From Dyella japonica DSM 16301 (lineage in GTDB: Bacteria; Pseudomonadota; Gammaproteobacteria; Xanthomonadales; Rhodanobacteraceae), in assembly GCF_001010355.1 (NCBI RefSeq), contig NZ_JPLA01000049.1:46526-110525 (forward strand): a stretch of 64,000 nucleotides of DNA. Reading direction: 5' to 3'. A program made the translations under genes and the position numbers. How positions within the stretch are numbered: position 1 is the stretch's first letter; each line of letters starts with the position of its first letter. The notes beneath the pieces were generated by a model. That model saw nothing but the letters and a program-made list of their open reading frames with translations, had not been told where the DNA came from and did no database searches. Shown one piece after another: positions 29,231 to 37,581 of this stretch.

Positions 29231-30730
29231 ATGCGCAACCCATCTCTTTCACGCGTTGTCTGCACGCTGGCCGTGGCTGTCGGGCTCGGTCTGTCGGTGG
29301 GCTGCACGCCGGGACCGGCCTATGTGCGGCCATCGATCAGCGTGCCGGACCATTTCAAGGAGGCCGTGCCTGAGGCATCCGAACCACAGCGTGCGGCGCC
29401 AGGCTGGGTTCAAGCCCAGCCGAACGACACGGCGCGCCGCGGCGACTGGTGGACCTTGTTCCATGACCAGACGCTCGACCAGCTCGAGGCACGCGTCGAC
29501 GCAGGCAATCAGTCGATCGCCAAAAGCATCGCCAATCTGCAGGCCGCCAAGGCCGAGGAAAAGGAAGCACGTGCCGCGTACTACCCGACCATCACGGCCG
29601 GTGTCGCTGCTGACCGCAACCACACCTCACAGAACGTCGTGGGTCGTTCGTTGGCCGGCAAGACCGTGTCGGACTATCAGGCCGGACTGGACGTCTCCTG
29701 GGAACCGGATCTGTTCGACCGCATCGGTCACCAGGTCGACGCTGCGAAGGCGCGTTACCAGGCCGACGAGGCGGATCTCGCCTCCGTTCGACTGGCCATG
29801 CATGCGGAACTCGCCATCGATTATGTGGACCTGCGCAGCGTCGACGCAGAGACGGCCTTGCTGCAGCAAACCGTGGCCGACTTTACGCAGGCGCGCGATC
29901 TCGTGCAGGTACGATTCACCGGCGGCATTGCATCGGATTCGGATCTGGCCGAAGCAGAGACCCAGTTGCAGGTCGCCAGCGCGCAGCTGGTGGACCTGGG
30001 CGAGAGTCGCGCACGTTTTGAACATGCCATCGCCACCTTGATCGGCGTGGCACCGGCCGAGTTGTCCATTGCCGCATCCACCAGTGCGATCGCCATGCCG
30101 GCTGTGCCTCCGGGCCTGCCATCGACCTTGCTGCAGCGACGTCCCGACATTGCTGCCGCCGAGCGGAGGGTGGCCGCCGCCAATGCCGATGTCGGCGAGG
30201 CGACCTCCGCTTTCTTCCCCGACTTGCTGCTCTCTGCATCAGGCGGTGTCGAAGCGTCGCGGTTCACCCAGCTGGCAACGCTGCCCAGCCGCTTCTGGGC
30301 GATTGGACCGGCCCTCGTGGGCACCTTGTTCGACGGCGGTCGCCGCAAGCAGGCGCTGCACCAGGCCGAGGCCCGCGAAGACGGTGCCGCTGCCGATTAT
30401 CGACAGACCGTGCTGTCGGCGTTCCAGGATGTGGAGGACAACCTGTCCTCGGTGCACGTGCTGGGCGAGGAGGCGGGCACGCAGCAGCGAGCGGTCGAGG
30501 CCTCCGGTCGTGCCGAGCAACTCGCACTGACGCGCTACAAGGCGGGAGCCACCGATTACCTCGAAGTGGTCACCACGCAAAGCGTGAGCCTTGATCAACG
30601 GCGCGTCTACGTCGAACTGTCACGCCGCCAACTGGAGTCGGACATACGCCTGATCAAGGCGGTGGGTGGCGATTGGGACGCTGGCAGCTTGTCGGGCAAC
30701 GTCGGAACCGTCGCGCAAGAGCACAGCTGA
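29231..30730 (+). CDS. Outer-membrane efflux channel lipoprotein, NodT/OprM family
   Basis: TolC-like channel that completes the tripartite pump. The 499-residue protein has a lipoprotein signal ending VGLGLSVGC, with Cys as the likely acylated residue. It carries the family start PGPAYVRPSISVPDHFKE and the duplicated OEP helical repeats, for example DWWTLFHDQTLDQLEARVDAGNQSI and PSTLLQRRPDIAAAERRVAAANADVGEA. The ATG at 29231 begins 16 bases after the adaptor. It ends 2 bases before the convergent chrA gene, with no obvious terminator. Confidence 0.92.
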   Translation: MRNPSLSRVVCTLAVAVGLGLSVGCTPGPAYVRPSISVPDHFKEAVPEASEPQRAAPGWVQAQPNDTARRGDWWTLFHDQTLDQLEARVDAGNQSIAKSIANLQAAKAEEKEARAAYYPTITAGVAADRNHTSQNVVGRSLAGKTVSDYQAGLDVSWEPDLFDRIGHQVDAAKARYQADEADLASVRLAMHAELAIDYVDLRSVDAETALLQQTVADFTQARDLVQVRFTGGIASDSDLAEAETQLQVASAQLVDLGESRARFEHAIATLIGVAPAELSIAASTSAIAMPAVPPGLPSTLLQRRPDIAAAERRVAAANADVGEATSAFFPDLLLSASGGVEASRFTQLATLPSRFWAIGPALVGTLFDGGRRKQALHQAEAREDGAAADYRQTVLSAFQDVEDNLSSVHVLGEEAGTQQRAVEASGRAEQLALTRYKAGATDYLEVVTTQSVSLDQRRVYVELSRRQLESDIRLIKAVGGDWDAGSLSGNVGTVAQEHS

Positions 30731-30732
30731 AA

Positions 30733-31959
30733 TCACCTGAGCAACAGTGACGCCACAACGCACCACGCGACGGCGATCAGGGCGGGCCATCGCGCCCAGG
30801 TGAGCCCTGCAAAGGCGACGGCGGCAATGGCCAAGTCCTTGCCGCCGTGCACTGCGCTGACCCACACGGGGTTGTAGAGCGCCGCTGCAAGCAGACCCAC
30901 CACGATGGCGTTGACGCCGGCCAGCATGCGCGCCGCCCATGCCTTCGAAGCCAGTGCGCGCCAATACGGAAGCGCGCCGGAAACCAGGAGCAATCCCGGC
31001 GAAAAGATCGCCAGCACGCTCACCGTGGCGCCCAACCATGCCGAGTGTCCCTGGTAGATCTGCTGACCCAGGAAGGCCGACACGGAGAACATCGGGCCCG
31101 GCATGGCTTGTGCGGCGCCGTAACCGGAGAGAAACGTGCTGGGCGTGACCCAGCCCGGATCCACCATCGCCTGCTTGAGCAAGGGCAAGACCACATGCCC
31201 GCCACCGAACACGAGCGCGCCGCTCCGATAAAACGCGCACGCCACTTGCACCAGCAAGGGCAGGGCAGAAGTTGCTGCAAGCGCGACCGCCAGCAACAGA
31301 CCATGGGCGAGCAGCAGCCAGCGGCCCGACTTCGCGCCATAGCGCAGGGAAAAGGCTTCACCTGGCCGACCATCCACATGACGGCACACCCACAGGCCAA
31401 GCGTCGCACCACACACCACAGCGGCCAGTTGCATCCATGGGCTCGCGCTGACGACACATACGGCAGCCGCGGCGAGCGCAAGCAGTGCGCGTTGCCAATC
31501 AGGGCACAGTGCGCGAGCCATGTTCAATACGCCCTGCGCAACCACCGCGACAGCGACCAGCTTCAGGCCATGAATCGCGCTCTCGCCCCAAGGCCCCGCC
31601 AGGTGGCTGCTCCATGCGGCAAAGGCGAACATGAGCAGGGCGGAGGGCAGGGTGAAGGCGACAAAGGCCGCCAAGGCACCCATCCAACCTGCGCGCAGTA
31701 GTCCTATCGAAAACCCGAGTTGGCTGCTGGCCGGCCCTGGAAGGAATTGGCACAGAGCGAGCAATTGGCCGAAGTGCTCCTCATCCAGCCAGCGGTGTCG
31801 CTCCACGAACTCGCGATGAAAGTAACCGACGTGCGCGATCGGACCGCCAAACGAGGTGAGCCCGAGTCGCAGAAAGACGCGCCCGACTTCCAGGGGATGG
31901 CCGATATCGTCGGCATGGGCAGGCTGGGTCGGAAGCGAATCCATGTGCCACGGAAGCAT
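30733..31959 (-). CDS. chrA: Chromate transporter, two-domain ChrA
   Basis: A 408-residue inner-membrane protein of the CHR family, which exports chromate using the proton gradient. Both halves carry the family motifs: FLRLGLTSFGGPIAHVGYFHREFVERHRWLDEEHF with LPGPASSQLG in the N-terminal half, and SGALVFGGGHVVLPLL with AAQAMPGPMFSVSAFLG in the C-terminal half. The start could be 31959 or 31944; neither has a strong ribosome site. It converges on the RND operon with only 2 bases between stop codons. No ChrB regulator is next to it. Confidence 0.92.
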   Translation of the reverse strand: MLPWHMDSLPTQPAHADDIGHPLEVGRVFLRLGLTSFGGPIAHVGYFHREFVERHRWLDEEHFGQLLALCQFLPGPASSQLGFSIGLLRAGWMGALAAFVAFTLPSALLMFAFAAWSSHLAGPWGESAIHGLKLVAVAVVAQGVLNMARALCPDWQRALLALAAAAVCVVSASPWMQLAAVVCGATLGLWVCRHVDGRPGEAFSLRYGAKSGRWLLLAHGLLLAVALAATSALPLLVQVACAFYRSGALVFGGGHVVLPLLKQAMVDPGWVTPSTFLSGYGAAQAMPGPMFSVSAFLGQQIYQGHSAWLGATVSVLAIFSPGLLLVSGALPYWRALASKAWAARMLAGVNAIVVGLLAAALYNPVWVSAVHGGKDLAIAAVAFAGLTWARWPALIAVAWCVVASLLLR

Positions 31960-32188
31960 GCGTCAAAGGAAGCCGCTATGAGACCGCATCGTGCGCAAGA
32001 AGGGGAGTGCCACGGCACGATCGGCTGCGCCCAGATAAAAAACTGGACTGCGCCATGCACCGACTCCGAGGGGCATCGGTGCCTGCGCAGCCAGTCGTCC
32101 GAAAGTCCCGTCGCCTGCCAGGACGAAAAGGAACAAACACGGATCACCTGGCCATCCGCCTGCTGGCCAGGTGGTATGGCCACGGAAG

Positions 32189-32629
32189 CTAAGCGCTCTG
32201 CGATGTCGACCGGATCGCCAGGCGACGCAAGGCCAGGCGAAGGCCGATGCGGTAGCCGCTTTCGATATTGCCGTTGATGATGACGGTGGCGACGGGAGGC
32301 TTGTGCAAGCCGGCGCAGCATTCGATGCCATCGCCGAAATCGTCGTGCACGTCGATATAGGGCGCACGCAGATCGTCGATCGCCGCACTCAGCCCGGCTT
32401 CGGGATGCGCGCGCATCTCGGGCGCCAGGTCGCCCGGATCGAGCAGCACGAATTCGGTCGCCTCGGACTTGGCCTCACCTACCAGTGCTATGAAGTTGCC
32501 CAAGGCGCCGCAGGCACGCATTTCGAGGATGCGTCCGGCCTGCAGGGCTTGTTGCTGAAGGTTGTAGAGCAGATCAGCGGTGAGGGAATGGCCGCTACTG
32601 TGCGGCCCACGGACAATCAAGATACTCAC
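32189..32629 (-). CDS. Degenerate type II dehydroquinase (AroQ)-like protein
   Basis: A 146-residue protein with the overall pattern of type II 3-dehydroquinate dehydratase: ILIVRGPHSSG at the N-terminus (AroQ: VLNGPNLN), FVLLDPGD in place of INPGA, YIDVHDDF in place of EVHLSN, and the C-terminal ATVIINGNIESGYRIGLRLALRRLA. The catalytic His equivalent (His95) remains. The N-terminal loop that supplies the catalytic Arg and Tyr (GxRE...YG) is not recognisable; the positions read SSGHSLTADLLYN. It probably does not act as a normal dehydroquinase and may be a binding protein or have a new activity. The start is GTG at 32629 without a strong ribosome site. Distant homology is judged by eye. Confidence 0.6.
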   Translation of the reverse strand: MSILIVRGPHSSGHSLTADLLYNLQQQALQAGRILEMRACGALGNFIALVGEAKSEATEFVLLDPGDLAPEMRAHPEAGLSAAIDDLRAPYIDVHDDFGDGIECCAGLHKPPVATVIINGNIESGYRIGLRLALRRLAIRSTSQSA

Positions 32630-32821
32630 GACATCGCACTCGACACGGCTACTCAGAGCGAACGTCCCATAGTGCGGCTGCGTGCCGTAAAGGCGCTACG
32701 TCAGAACAGGCGCAGCGGCGTAAATTTCCCGCAAGATGGGAGGGCGCGGCACAGGGTGCGGTGAGCCGATGGATGGAGTCTTTGGCGCCACGGGGCAAGG
32801 TAAATCCGCATCGAGCGATCC

Positions 32822-33082
32822 CTACTCGCCCGCATACAGGGCGATGGCGATCGCCGCCTTGCGCGCCGCGCCAATCGCGTCGATCTCTCGTCGATAGGTG
32901 AGTGGCGTGCTGCCGGACATCATCGGCCGCCCCCGGGGCATCACCCAGAATGTCCCGCGAAACTCGCGGCGACCATGAACCATCTCGAGCACGGCATCGA
33001 CGTCGAGCGATTCGATAAGACCATCAGTCATGGGGCATGCATTGCCAGACGCGGGGGGCCGCACATAGTGCTGCATCCACAT
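32822..33082 (-). CDS. Small hypothetical protein
   Basis: An 86-residue frame with strong G/C third-position bias, consistent with coding. From MTDGLIESLDVDAVLEMVHGR (possible start at 33031) it continues to a short beta segment and ends with a helix IGAARKAAIAIALYAGE. I do not recognise the family. Neither start has a clear ribosome site. Neighbours are the AroQ-like gene (192-base gap without features) and the AraC regulator (92 bases). It could be an orphan regulatory or binding protein. Confidence 0.45.
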   Translation of the reverse strand: MWMQHYVRPPASGNACPMTDGLIESLDVDAVLEMVHGRREFRGTFWVMPRGRPMMSGSTPLTYRREIDAIGAARKAAIAIALYAGE

Positions 33083-33174
33083 GTCGAACGGATGTCAATC
33101 GCAAGAACCGGATGGAGATCGTCGCAATCCACGAGTTCGTGCGGCAATGCGCCGCCATCAAAGTTTCCAGTGAG

Positions 33175-34065
33175 CTAGATCGCAGCAGGTACTAGCGTCG
33201 CCACGTCACGCCGGGGCGGGGCGCCGAACATGCGCGAGTACTCGCGACTGAACTGCGAAGGGCTTTCATAACCCACTTGATAAGCCGCCGACTCCGCCGT
33301 GGCGACACCGCTCACCATCAGGTGCCGGGCTTCCAGCAAGCGCAATTGCTTCTGGTATTGCAGTGGCGTCATGGCGGTCAGTGCCTTGAACTGGCGATGG
33401 AAGGCGGAGGGGCTCATCTGCGCGATGGAAGCCAGGTCTTCGATACGCACGGCCTCGGCAAACTGATCGCGCAAGGCATGGATGGCCCTGATCACGCGTT
33501 CCGCGTGACCGTTCGCCAGCGCCAGGCCAGCCACCTCGCCACCGTGTGGACCGGTGAGCAGCCAGTAGCAAAGTTCGCGCATGATCATCGGCGCGATCAC
33601 CGGGATGGCCTGCGGCGTGTCGATCAGGCGCACCAGCCGGTACACGCATTCGGCCATGTATCCCTGGAAATGGGTGACGAAAATGCCGTGCTGCACCTTG
33701 CTTACCGGTGGCGGCGGCGCCTCGAGTCCTTCCAGCACCTCGCGCATCACCGCCAGATCAAACTCCACGATGATGCCCAGGTATGGCTCGCTGGGACTGG
33801 CCTTGACCACACGGCTCAGCGCCGGTGTCTCCACGCTCACCACCAGCGCCTGCCCCGGTTTGTAGTCAAACCGCTGGCCACCAAACGTGGTCCATTTGGC
33901 GCCCTGCACGACGACGCAAAGCGCCGGCTTGAAGACCAGGTGCGCGGGGTGCTTGCGATGATCCGAGCGCAAAAAGGTGAGGCCCGGGACCGGAGTCTCG
34001 AAAGGGCCGGACCCCGCTTGCGAGTCGGTGTAGCGTTTGACGATGTCGGTCAAGGCGTCTGGCAT
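33175..34065 (-). CDS. AraC family transcriptional regulator (AraC_N type)
   Basis: A 296-residue regulator. The N-terminal half has the AraC_N cupin pattern (LTFLRSDHRKHPAHLVFKPALCVVVQGAKWTTFGGQRFDYKPGQALVVS). The C-terminal double helix-turn-helix is RIEDLASIAQMSPSAFHRQFKALTAMTPLQYQKQLRLLEARHLM and AAYQVGYESPSQFSREYSRMFG. The start at 34065 has GGGAG at a good distance and removes a 10-residue extension. It is divergent from the SDR oxidoreductase gene, its probable target, as in many AraC_N-SDR pairs. The effector is unknown. Confidence 0.92.
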   Translation of the reverse strand: MPDALTDIVKRYTDSQAGSGPFETPVPGLTFLRSDHRKHPAHLVFKPALCVVVQGAKWTTFGGQRFDYKPGQALVVSVETPALSRVVKASPSEPYLGIIVEFDLAVMREVLEGLEAPPPPVSKVQHGIFVTHFQGYMAECVYRLVRLIDTPQAIPVIAPMIMRELCYWLLTGPHGGEVAGLALANGHAERVIRAIHALRDQFAEAVRIEDLASIAQMSPSAFHRQFKALTAMTPLQYQKQLRLLEARHLMVSGVATAESAAYQVGYESPSQFSREYSRMFGAPPRRDVATLVPAAI

Positions 34066-34224
34066 AAGGCGCGCTCCCAGCGTGCAGAACGCCATGCTAG
34101 CCCCATTTTTGGCGGCCCGATCACCGCCGGGCAGGATTAGGCAAGAAGGTGGTCAGTTCCGGCATTTGGTGCGGACAGAGGCGCGCCTAAGCTGATGCCC
34201 ATCCTGATCACCTTGGAGATAGGC

Positions 34225-35004
34225 ATGACCATCCTCGCTGCACGCACACCGGAACAGAAGATCGCCATCGTCACCGGCGGGAGCCGCGGACTGGGACGCA
34301 ACACCGTGCTCAACCTCGCCGCGCGCGGCGTCGACAGCATTTTCACCTACCGCTCCAACGAGGCCGAAGCCGCGGAGGTGGTGAAGCAGGTTGCGCAGTC
34401 GGGGCGGCAGGCGGTCGCCCTGCGTTTGGATACCGGCAACGCGGCGGATTTCGATGCGTTCGTGAGCCAGGTGCGTGACGCACTATCGACGCTGGGCGCC
34501 GAGCGCTTCGACTACCTGGTCAACAATGCGGGCACCTCGCATCACGCATCGATCGACGCCACCACCGAGCAGGAGCTGGACAGTCTCTACCAGGTCCACT
34601 TCAAGGGCGTGTTCTTCCTCACCCAGAAGCTGCTGCCGCTGATCAACGACGGTGGCCGTATCCTGAACATTTCCAGCGGCCTGACCCGCGTCACCATCCC
34701 GGGCAGCGCGGCGTACGCCTCGATGAAGGGCGCCGTCGAGGTACTTACCCGTTATCTCGCCAAGGAACTCGGCGCGCGCGGCATCGCCGTCAACACGCTG
34801 GCCCCGGGCGCGATTGCCACCGATTTCAGCGGCGGCATGGTCCGCGACAATCCCGAACTCAACCAGCGCGTCGCTGGCATGACGGCACTGGGCCGCGCGG
34901 GCGTACCCGACGATATCGGCCCGCTGATTGCGTCGCTGCTGGGTGAGAGCCATCGCTGGGTCAATGGGCAGCGTATCGAGGCATCGGGCGGCATGGTGCT
35001 CTAA
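34225..35004 (+). CDS. Short-chain dehydrogenase/reductase (SDR)
   Basis: A 259-residue cytosolic NAD(P)-dependent oxidoreductase. The cofactor motif is VTGGSRGLGRNTVLNLAARG with NNAG in YLVNNAGTSHHA, and the catalytic Ser-Tyr-Lys appears as ISSGLTRVT...AAYASMKGAVEVLTRYLAKELG. The tail GQRIEASGGMVL is classical. The ATG at 34225 follows GGAG, 10 bases before. It is divergent from an AraC regulator, which suggests inducible expression. Its substrate cannot be inferred. Confidence 0.92.
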   Translation: MTILAARTPEQKIAIVTGGSRGLGRNTVLNLAARGVDSIFTYRSNEAEAAEVVKQVAQSGRQAVALRLDTGNAADFDAFVSQVRDALSTLGAERFDYLVNNAGTSHHASIDATTEQELDSLYQVHFKGVFFLTQKLLPLINDGGRILNISSGLTRVTIPGSAAYASMKGAVEVLTRYLAKELGARGIAVNTLAPGAIATDFSGGMVRDNPELNQRVAGMTALGRAGVPDDIGPLIASLLGESHRWVNGQRIEASGGMVL

Positions 35005-35041
35005 AGCCTGGCCTGCGTTACGCCGCCCGCGATCTCCAGGA

Positions 35042-35950
35042 TCAGGCCGGCGTAAACGCAGCGATGTGCTCGCGTGCGAATTCGGCTGCGGTCATGGGTG
35101 CGCGGCCCACCAGTTGCTCAAAGGCGTCGGTCATCCGGTCGTAGCGATGTTCGCGGTGCAGCTGAGCCATGACGACAAGATGTGCGATCAGGTGCGCTGG
35201 CTGTTGGGCTTCGTGCAGCTTGGCTTCCCACATCTGCGATGGCACATTGACGTATTGGATAGTGCGGCCCAACGCCTCGCTGAACTCTTGCGCGAGCTCG
35301 GTCATGGTCAGCGATTGGGGGCCAGTCAGTTCGTAAATTTTGCCGATATGCGGTGCTGGGTTGGTCAGCACGGCCGCAGCAGCTGCACCCACATCGGCCG
35401 CGGCGATGGGCGAGGTCCTGCCATCGGCAAACGGAAAGCGGATGGCGTTGTCGTCGCGTATGCCCTTGGCGGCCTGCAGCAGAAACAGGCCGTCGAAAAA
35501 CGCGGTCGGGCGCAGATAGACCACGGGCAGGCCGGACCAGCGCAGCATTTGTTCGGCGAGCCAGTGCTGTTTCTGTTGCGGGCTGCGGGTGGTTTCTGTC
35601 TCGCTCATCTGCGACAGGGTCATCTGCGCGAGATTGACGAACGCTTTCACGCCCAGGCTTTTTGCGGTGACGGCGACGTTGGTCGCTGCCTCCAGATAAT
35701 CCGGCGATACCGACATCGTGAAGTAGACAACGCTGCAGCCTTGCATGGCCGCACGCACGGCAACGATATCGAGCATGTCAGCCACCACGACGTCGGCGCC
35801 CAGCGCCCGCAGCCTGTCTGCGCGTGAGTCTTCCCTGCGAACCATGGCGCGCACGCGATGCCCTTGCTTCAACAGGATGCCGATGGCCGTTCGTGCCGTC
35901 GAGCCGACACTGCCGGCGGCGCCGGTCACAAGGATGGTTTCCTGATGCAT
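35042..35950 (-). CDS. NmrA-like NAD(P)-binding protein (atypical SDR)
   Basis: A 302-residue protein with an N-terminal Rossmann motif LVTGAAGSVGSTARTAIGILLKQGHRVRAMVR and an NmrA/QOR2-type core (LGADVVVADMLD, LRPTAFFDGLFLLQ, PIAAADVG). Such proteins act as redox sensors or quinone/NADPH-dependent reductases. No YxxxK catalytic pair is evident in the usual place. It is divergent from the PadR gene, with two near-identical dyads in the 180-base gap, so PadR control is very likely. Confidence 0.88.
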   Translation of the reverse strand: MHQETILVTGAAGSVGSTARTAIGILLKQGHRVRAMVRREDSRADRLRALGADVVVADMLDIVAVRAAMQGCSVVYFTMSVSPDYLEAATNVAVTAKSLGVKAFVNLAQMTLSQMSETETTRSPQQKQHWLAEQMLRWSGLPVVYLRPTAFFDGLFLLQAAKGIRDDNAIRFPFADGRTSPIAAADVGAAAAAVLTNPAPHIGKIYELTGPQSLTMTELAQEFSEALGRTIQYVNVPSQMWEAKLHEAQQPAHLIAHLVVMAQLHREHRYDRMTDAFEQLVGRAPMTAAEFAREHIAAFTPA

Positions 35951-36035
35951 CTCTTTCTCACTTTGGAGGGGAGCGGGAACAGATCGATGGAAGCCATGGC
36001 GCGCCCACGAATGGCCAGCGCGCTTCTGCTACGAT

Positions 36036-36055
36036 CTATGTAGGAAAATACATAG
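36036..36055. promoter_or_regulatory. PadR-type operator, site 1
   Basis: Perfect dyad CTATGTA-N6-TACATAG in the gap between the NmrA-like gene and the PadR gene. The ATGTA/TACAT core is typical of PadR-family sites. Its spacing and arms are repeated 36 bases downstream in site 2. Confidence 0.7.
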
Positions 36056-36071
36056 TGGCATCACGTCCTAA

Positions 36072-36091
36072 CTATGTCAAAAAATACATAG
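36072..36091. promoter_or_regulatory. PadR-type operator, site 2
   Basis: CTATGTC-N6-TACATAG, the same layout as site 1 with one mismatch in the left arm. The centres of the two sites are 36 bases apart. It lies 40 bases before the PadR start codon, consistent with autorepression. Confidence 0.65.
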
Positions 36092-36130
36092 ATACCCGTG
36101 CGGGTGGCTTGGAGACGGTGGGATAAACAC

Positions 36131-36688
36131 ATGATTGATAAGAAAGAAACCGCAGCAGGCAAGGAAAAGCCGCTGAAGCATGTCCTGCTCGCCGGCATCC
36201 ATAACGAGCCGCGGTCGGGCTATGAGCTGACCAAATGGCTGCAAATCGTCGGCCAGCATTGCTGGTCGGTCGAGCACAGTTCGGTCTACCCGGCTTTACG
36301 CGAGCTTGAACAAGACGGACTCATCCAATCGCAGCGCGCGCCCGGAACGCGTGGACCGGAACGTTCGATTTACAGCCTGACCGATGCGGGCCTTGAGAAA
36401 CTGCGCACCTGGGTGGCGCAGGGCTCGCCGCGTCCGACGATCAAGGACGAACAGATGCTTCGCGTGTTGTGTTTCGATTTATTGCCACGCGAAAAAGCTT
36501 TGCAGCAAATCCGTGAAGTACGTGCCGAGCATCAGGCGCAACTGGATTTCTTTCTCGCCAGGCAGGCGGTGCTGACCGAGCAACAGCTTGGGCCGCTGTT
36601 GGTGACACGCCGTGGCGTCATGGCGGAACAGGCTTATATCGCCTGGTGCGATGAGGTGGCGGACATGATCGACCGCAGGCCGGCTTAG
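36131..36688 (+). CDS. PadR family transcriptional regulator
   Basis: A 185-residue regulator with the PadR winged helix at residues ~15-90: LKHVLLAGIHNEPRSGYELTKWL, VEHSSVYPALRELEQDGLIQSQ and RSIYSLTDAGLEKLRTW. A C-terminal dimerisation helix pair follows (PadR C-terminal or Vir_act_alpha_C type). The ATG at 36131 is set by the family start and the absence of an upstream ribosome site for longer forms. It is divergent from the NmrA-like reductase with two dyads between. It most likely represses that gene and itself in response to a small aromatic or electrophilic compound; the ligand is unknown. Confidence 0.92.
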   Translation: MIDKKETAAGKEKPLKHVLLAGIHNEPRSGYELTKWLQIVGQHCWSVEHSSVYPALRELEQDGLIQSQRAPGTRGPERSIYSLTDAGLEKLRTWVAQGSPRPTIKDEQMLRVLCFDLLPREKALQQIREVRAEHQAQLDFFLARQAVLTEQQLGPLLVTRRGVMAEQAYIAWCDEVADMIDRRPA

Positions 36689-36704
36689 CGCGCACCAGGC
36701 GCGC
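36688..36704 (+). terminator. Weak hairpin after the PadR gene
   Basis: GCGCGC-ACCAG-GCGCGC directly follows the PadR stop and is followed by ATTTGT. The stem is strong but the T-run is short, so it is a possible weak terminator that separates the PadR gene from the signalling operon. Confidence 0.35.
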
Positions 36705-36706
36705 AT

Positions 36707-36736
36707 TTGTCACTGATCGGACATCTGCATTGTCAT
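36707..36736 (+). promoter_or_regulatory. Candidate pho box upstream of the signalling operon
   Basis: TTGTCAC-N4-CGGACAT (36707-36724) resembles two direct repeats of CTGTCAT (6/7 and 5/7 matches) at the 11-base periodicity of PhoB sites. A further TTGTCAT half-site follows at 36730-36736. A possible -10 (TAGATT) begins at 36755. The site is about 80 bases before the STN-TonB_C gene. PhoB control is inferred by eye. Confidence 0.45.
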
Positions 36737-36816
36737 ATTCACCCGGCCTTTGCATAGATTCATAAAGCCTTCGCGTTATCCAACTGACATAAGCTACCGT
36801 TACCATTTTTCGGGAT

Positions 36817-37572
36817 ATGCGAGTGACCGCGTTCGATGCAAGAACCCGTCATTCGGTCTTCTGGAAGCACTTCATGTCGCACGCCTGGTGGGCGCTCGTG
36901 TTGTCGGGTTGGCTTTGTTGGGGGACGAGCCATGCAGGTGGATTACAGGCATCAATCGCTGCTGGCAGTGCCGTCGGTGTCTATGCGTTCGATATCGGTC
37001 CGCAGCCGTTGAGCACCGCGGTGAAAGCGTTCAGTGATATCACCGGGCAATCGTTGCTGGTGGATGAGCGGTTGCTGGTCGGCAAGGTGTCGCCGGGAGT
37101 GCGTGGCCAGTTCACGACCGAAGACGCGCTGCGCCGGTTGTTGGCCGGTACCGGCCTGCGCGAGCGCTATGCCTCCGACAAGGCGTTCACGCTGGAATCG
37201 TTCGGCAGCAGCAGCGCGCAGGGATGGAATGAGAACGACGCCCAAGGCGCGATCGACAATACCTGGGAAGTGTATGGCGCCTCATTGCAGGCAGCCCTTG
37301 AACGGGAATTGTGCCGGGTACCGAATGCCAAACCCGGTACTTACCGGCTGGCCTTGCAAGTATGGATAGACGAAGAGGGCAGGGTGAATCGGGTGCGTTT
37401 GCTGGGCACGACCGGATTGCAGGCACGCGATGCCACCATCAGTGGCGCGCTTGAAGGCGTGCATGTGGAACCGCCGCCGGCAGGCCTGGGTCAGCCCATG
37501 ACGCTGCTGCTCCTGCCCGCGAACAAAGCGCACCCGCTGCGCTGCGAGGCCCCCGTGGCCTCGCGCAGCTGA
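36817..37572 (+). CDS. STN-TonB_C chimeric periplasmic signalling protein (VreA-like)
   Basis: A 251-residue exported protein with a signal or anchor at residues ~20-40. Residues ~56-128 form an STN domain (YAFDIGPQPLSTAVKAFSDITGQSLLVDERL...GQFTTEDALRRLLAGTGL), normally the signalling extension of FecA-type receptors. Residues ~150-235 resemble the C-terminal domain of the TonB encoded downstream (compare VWIDEEGRVNRVRLLGTTG with LWIAPDGRVSRIELITPSG). There is no beta-barrel. It is the first gene before an ECF sigma factor and FecR, the order of vreA-vreI-vreR in P. aeruginosa, whose VreA also lacks a barrel. Likely role: periplasmic signal input to the anti-sigma factor. A GTG at 36823 with a better ribosome site is an alternative start. 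Confidence 0.82.
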   Translation: MRVTAFDARTRHSVFWKHFMSHAWWALVLSGWLCWGTSHAGGLQASIAAGSAVGVYAFDIGPQPLSTAVKAFSDITGQSLLVDERLLVGKVSPGVRGQFTTEDALRRLLAGTGLRERYASDKAFTLESFGSSSAQGWNENDAQGAIDNTWEVYGASLQAALERELCRVPNAKPGTYRLALQVWIDEEGRVNRVRLLGTTGLQARDATISGALEGVHVEPPPAGLGQPMTLLLLPANKAHPLRCEAPVASRS

Positions 37573-37581
37573 GGCATCGCG

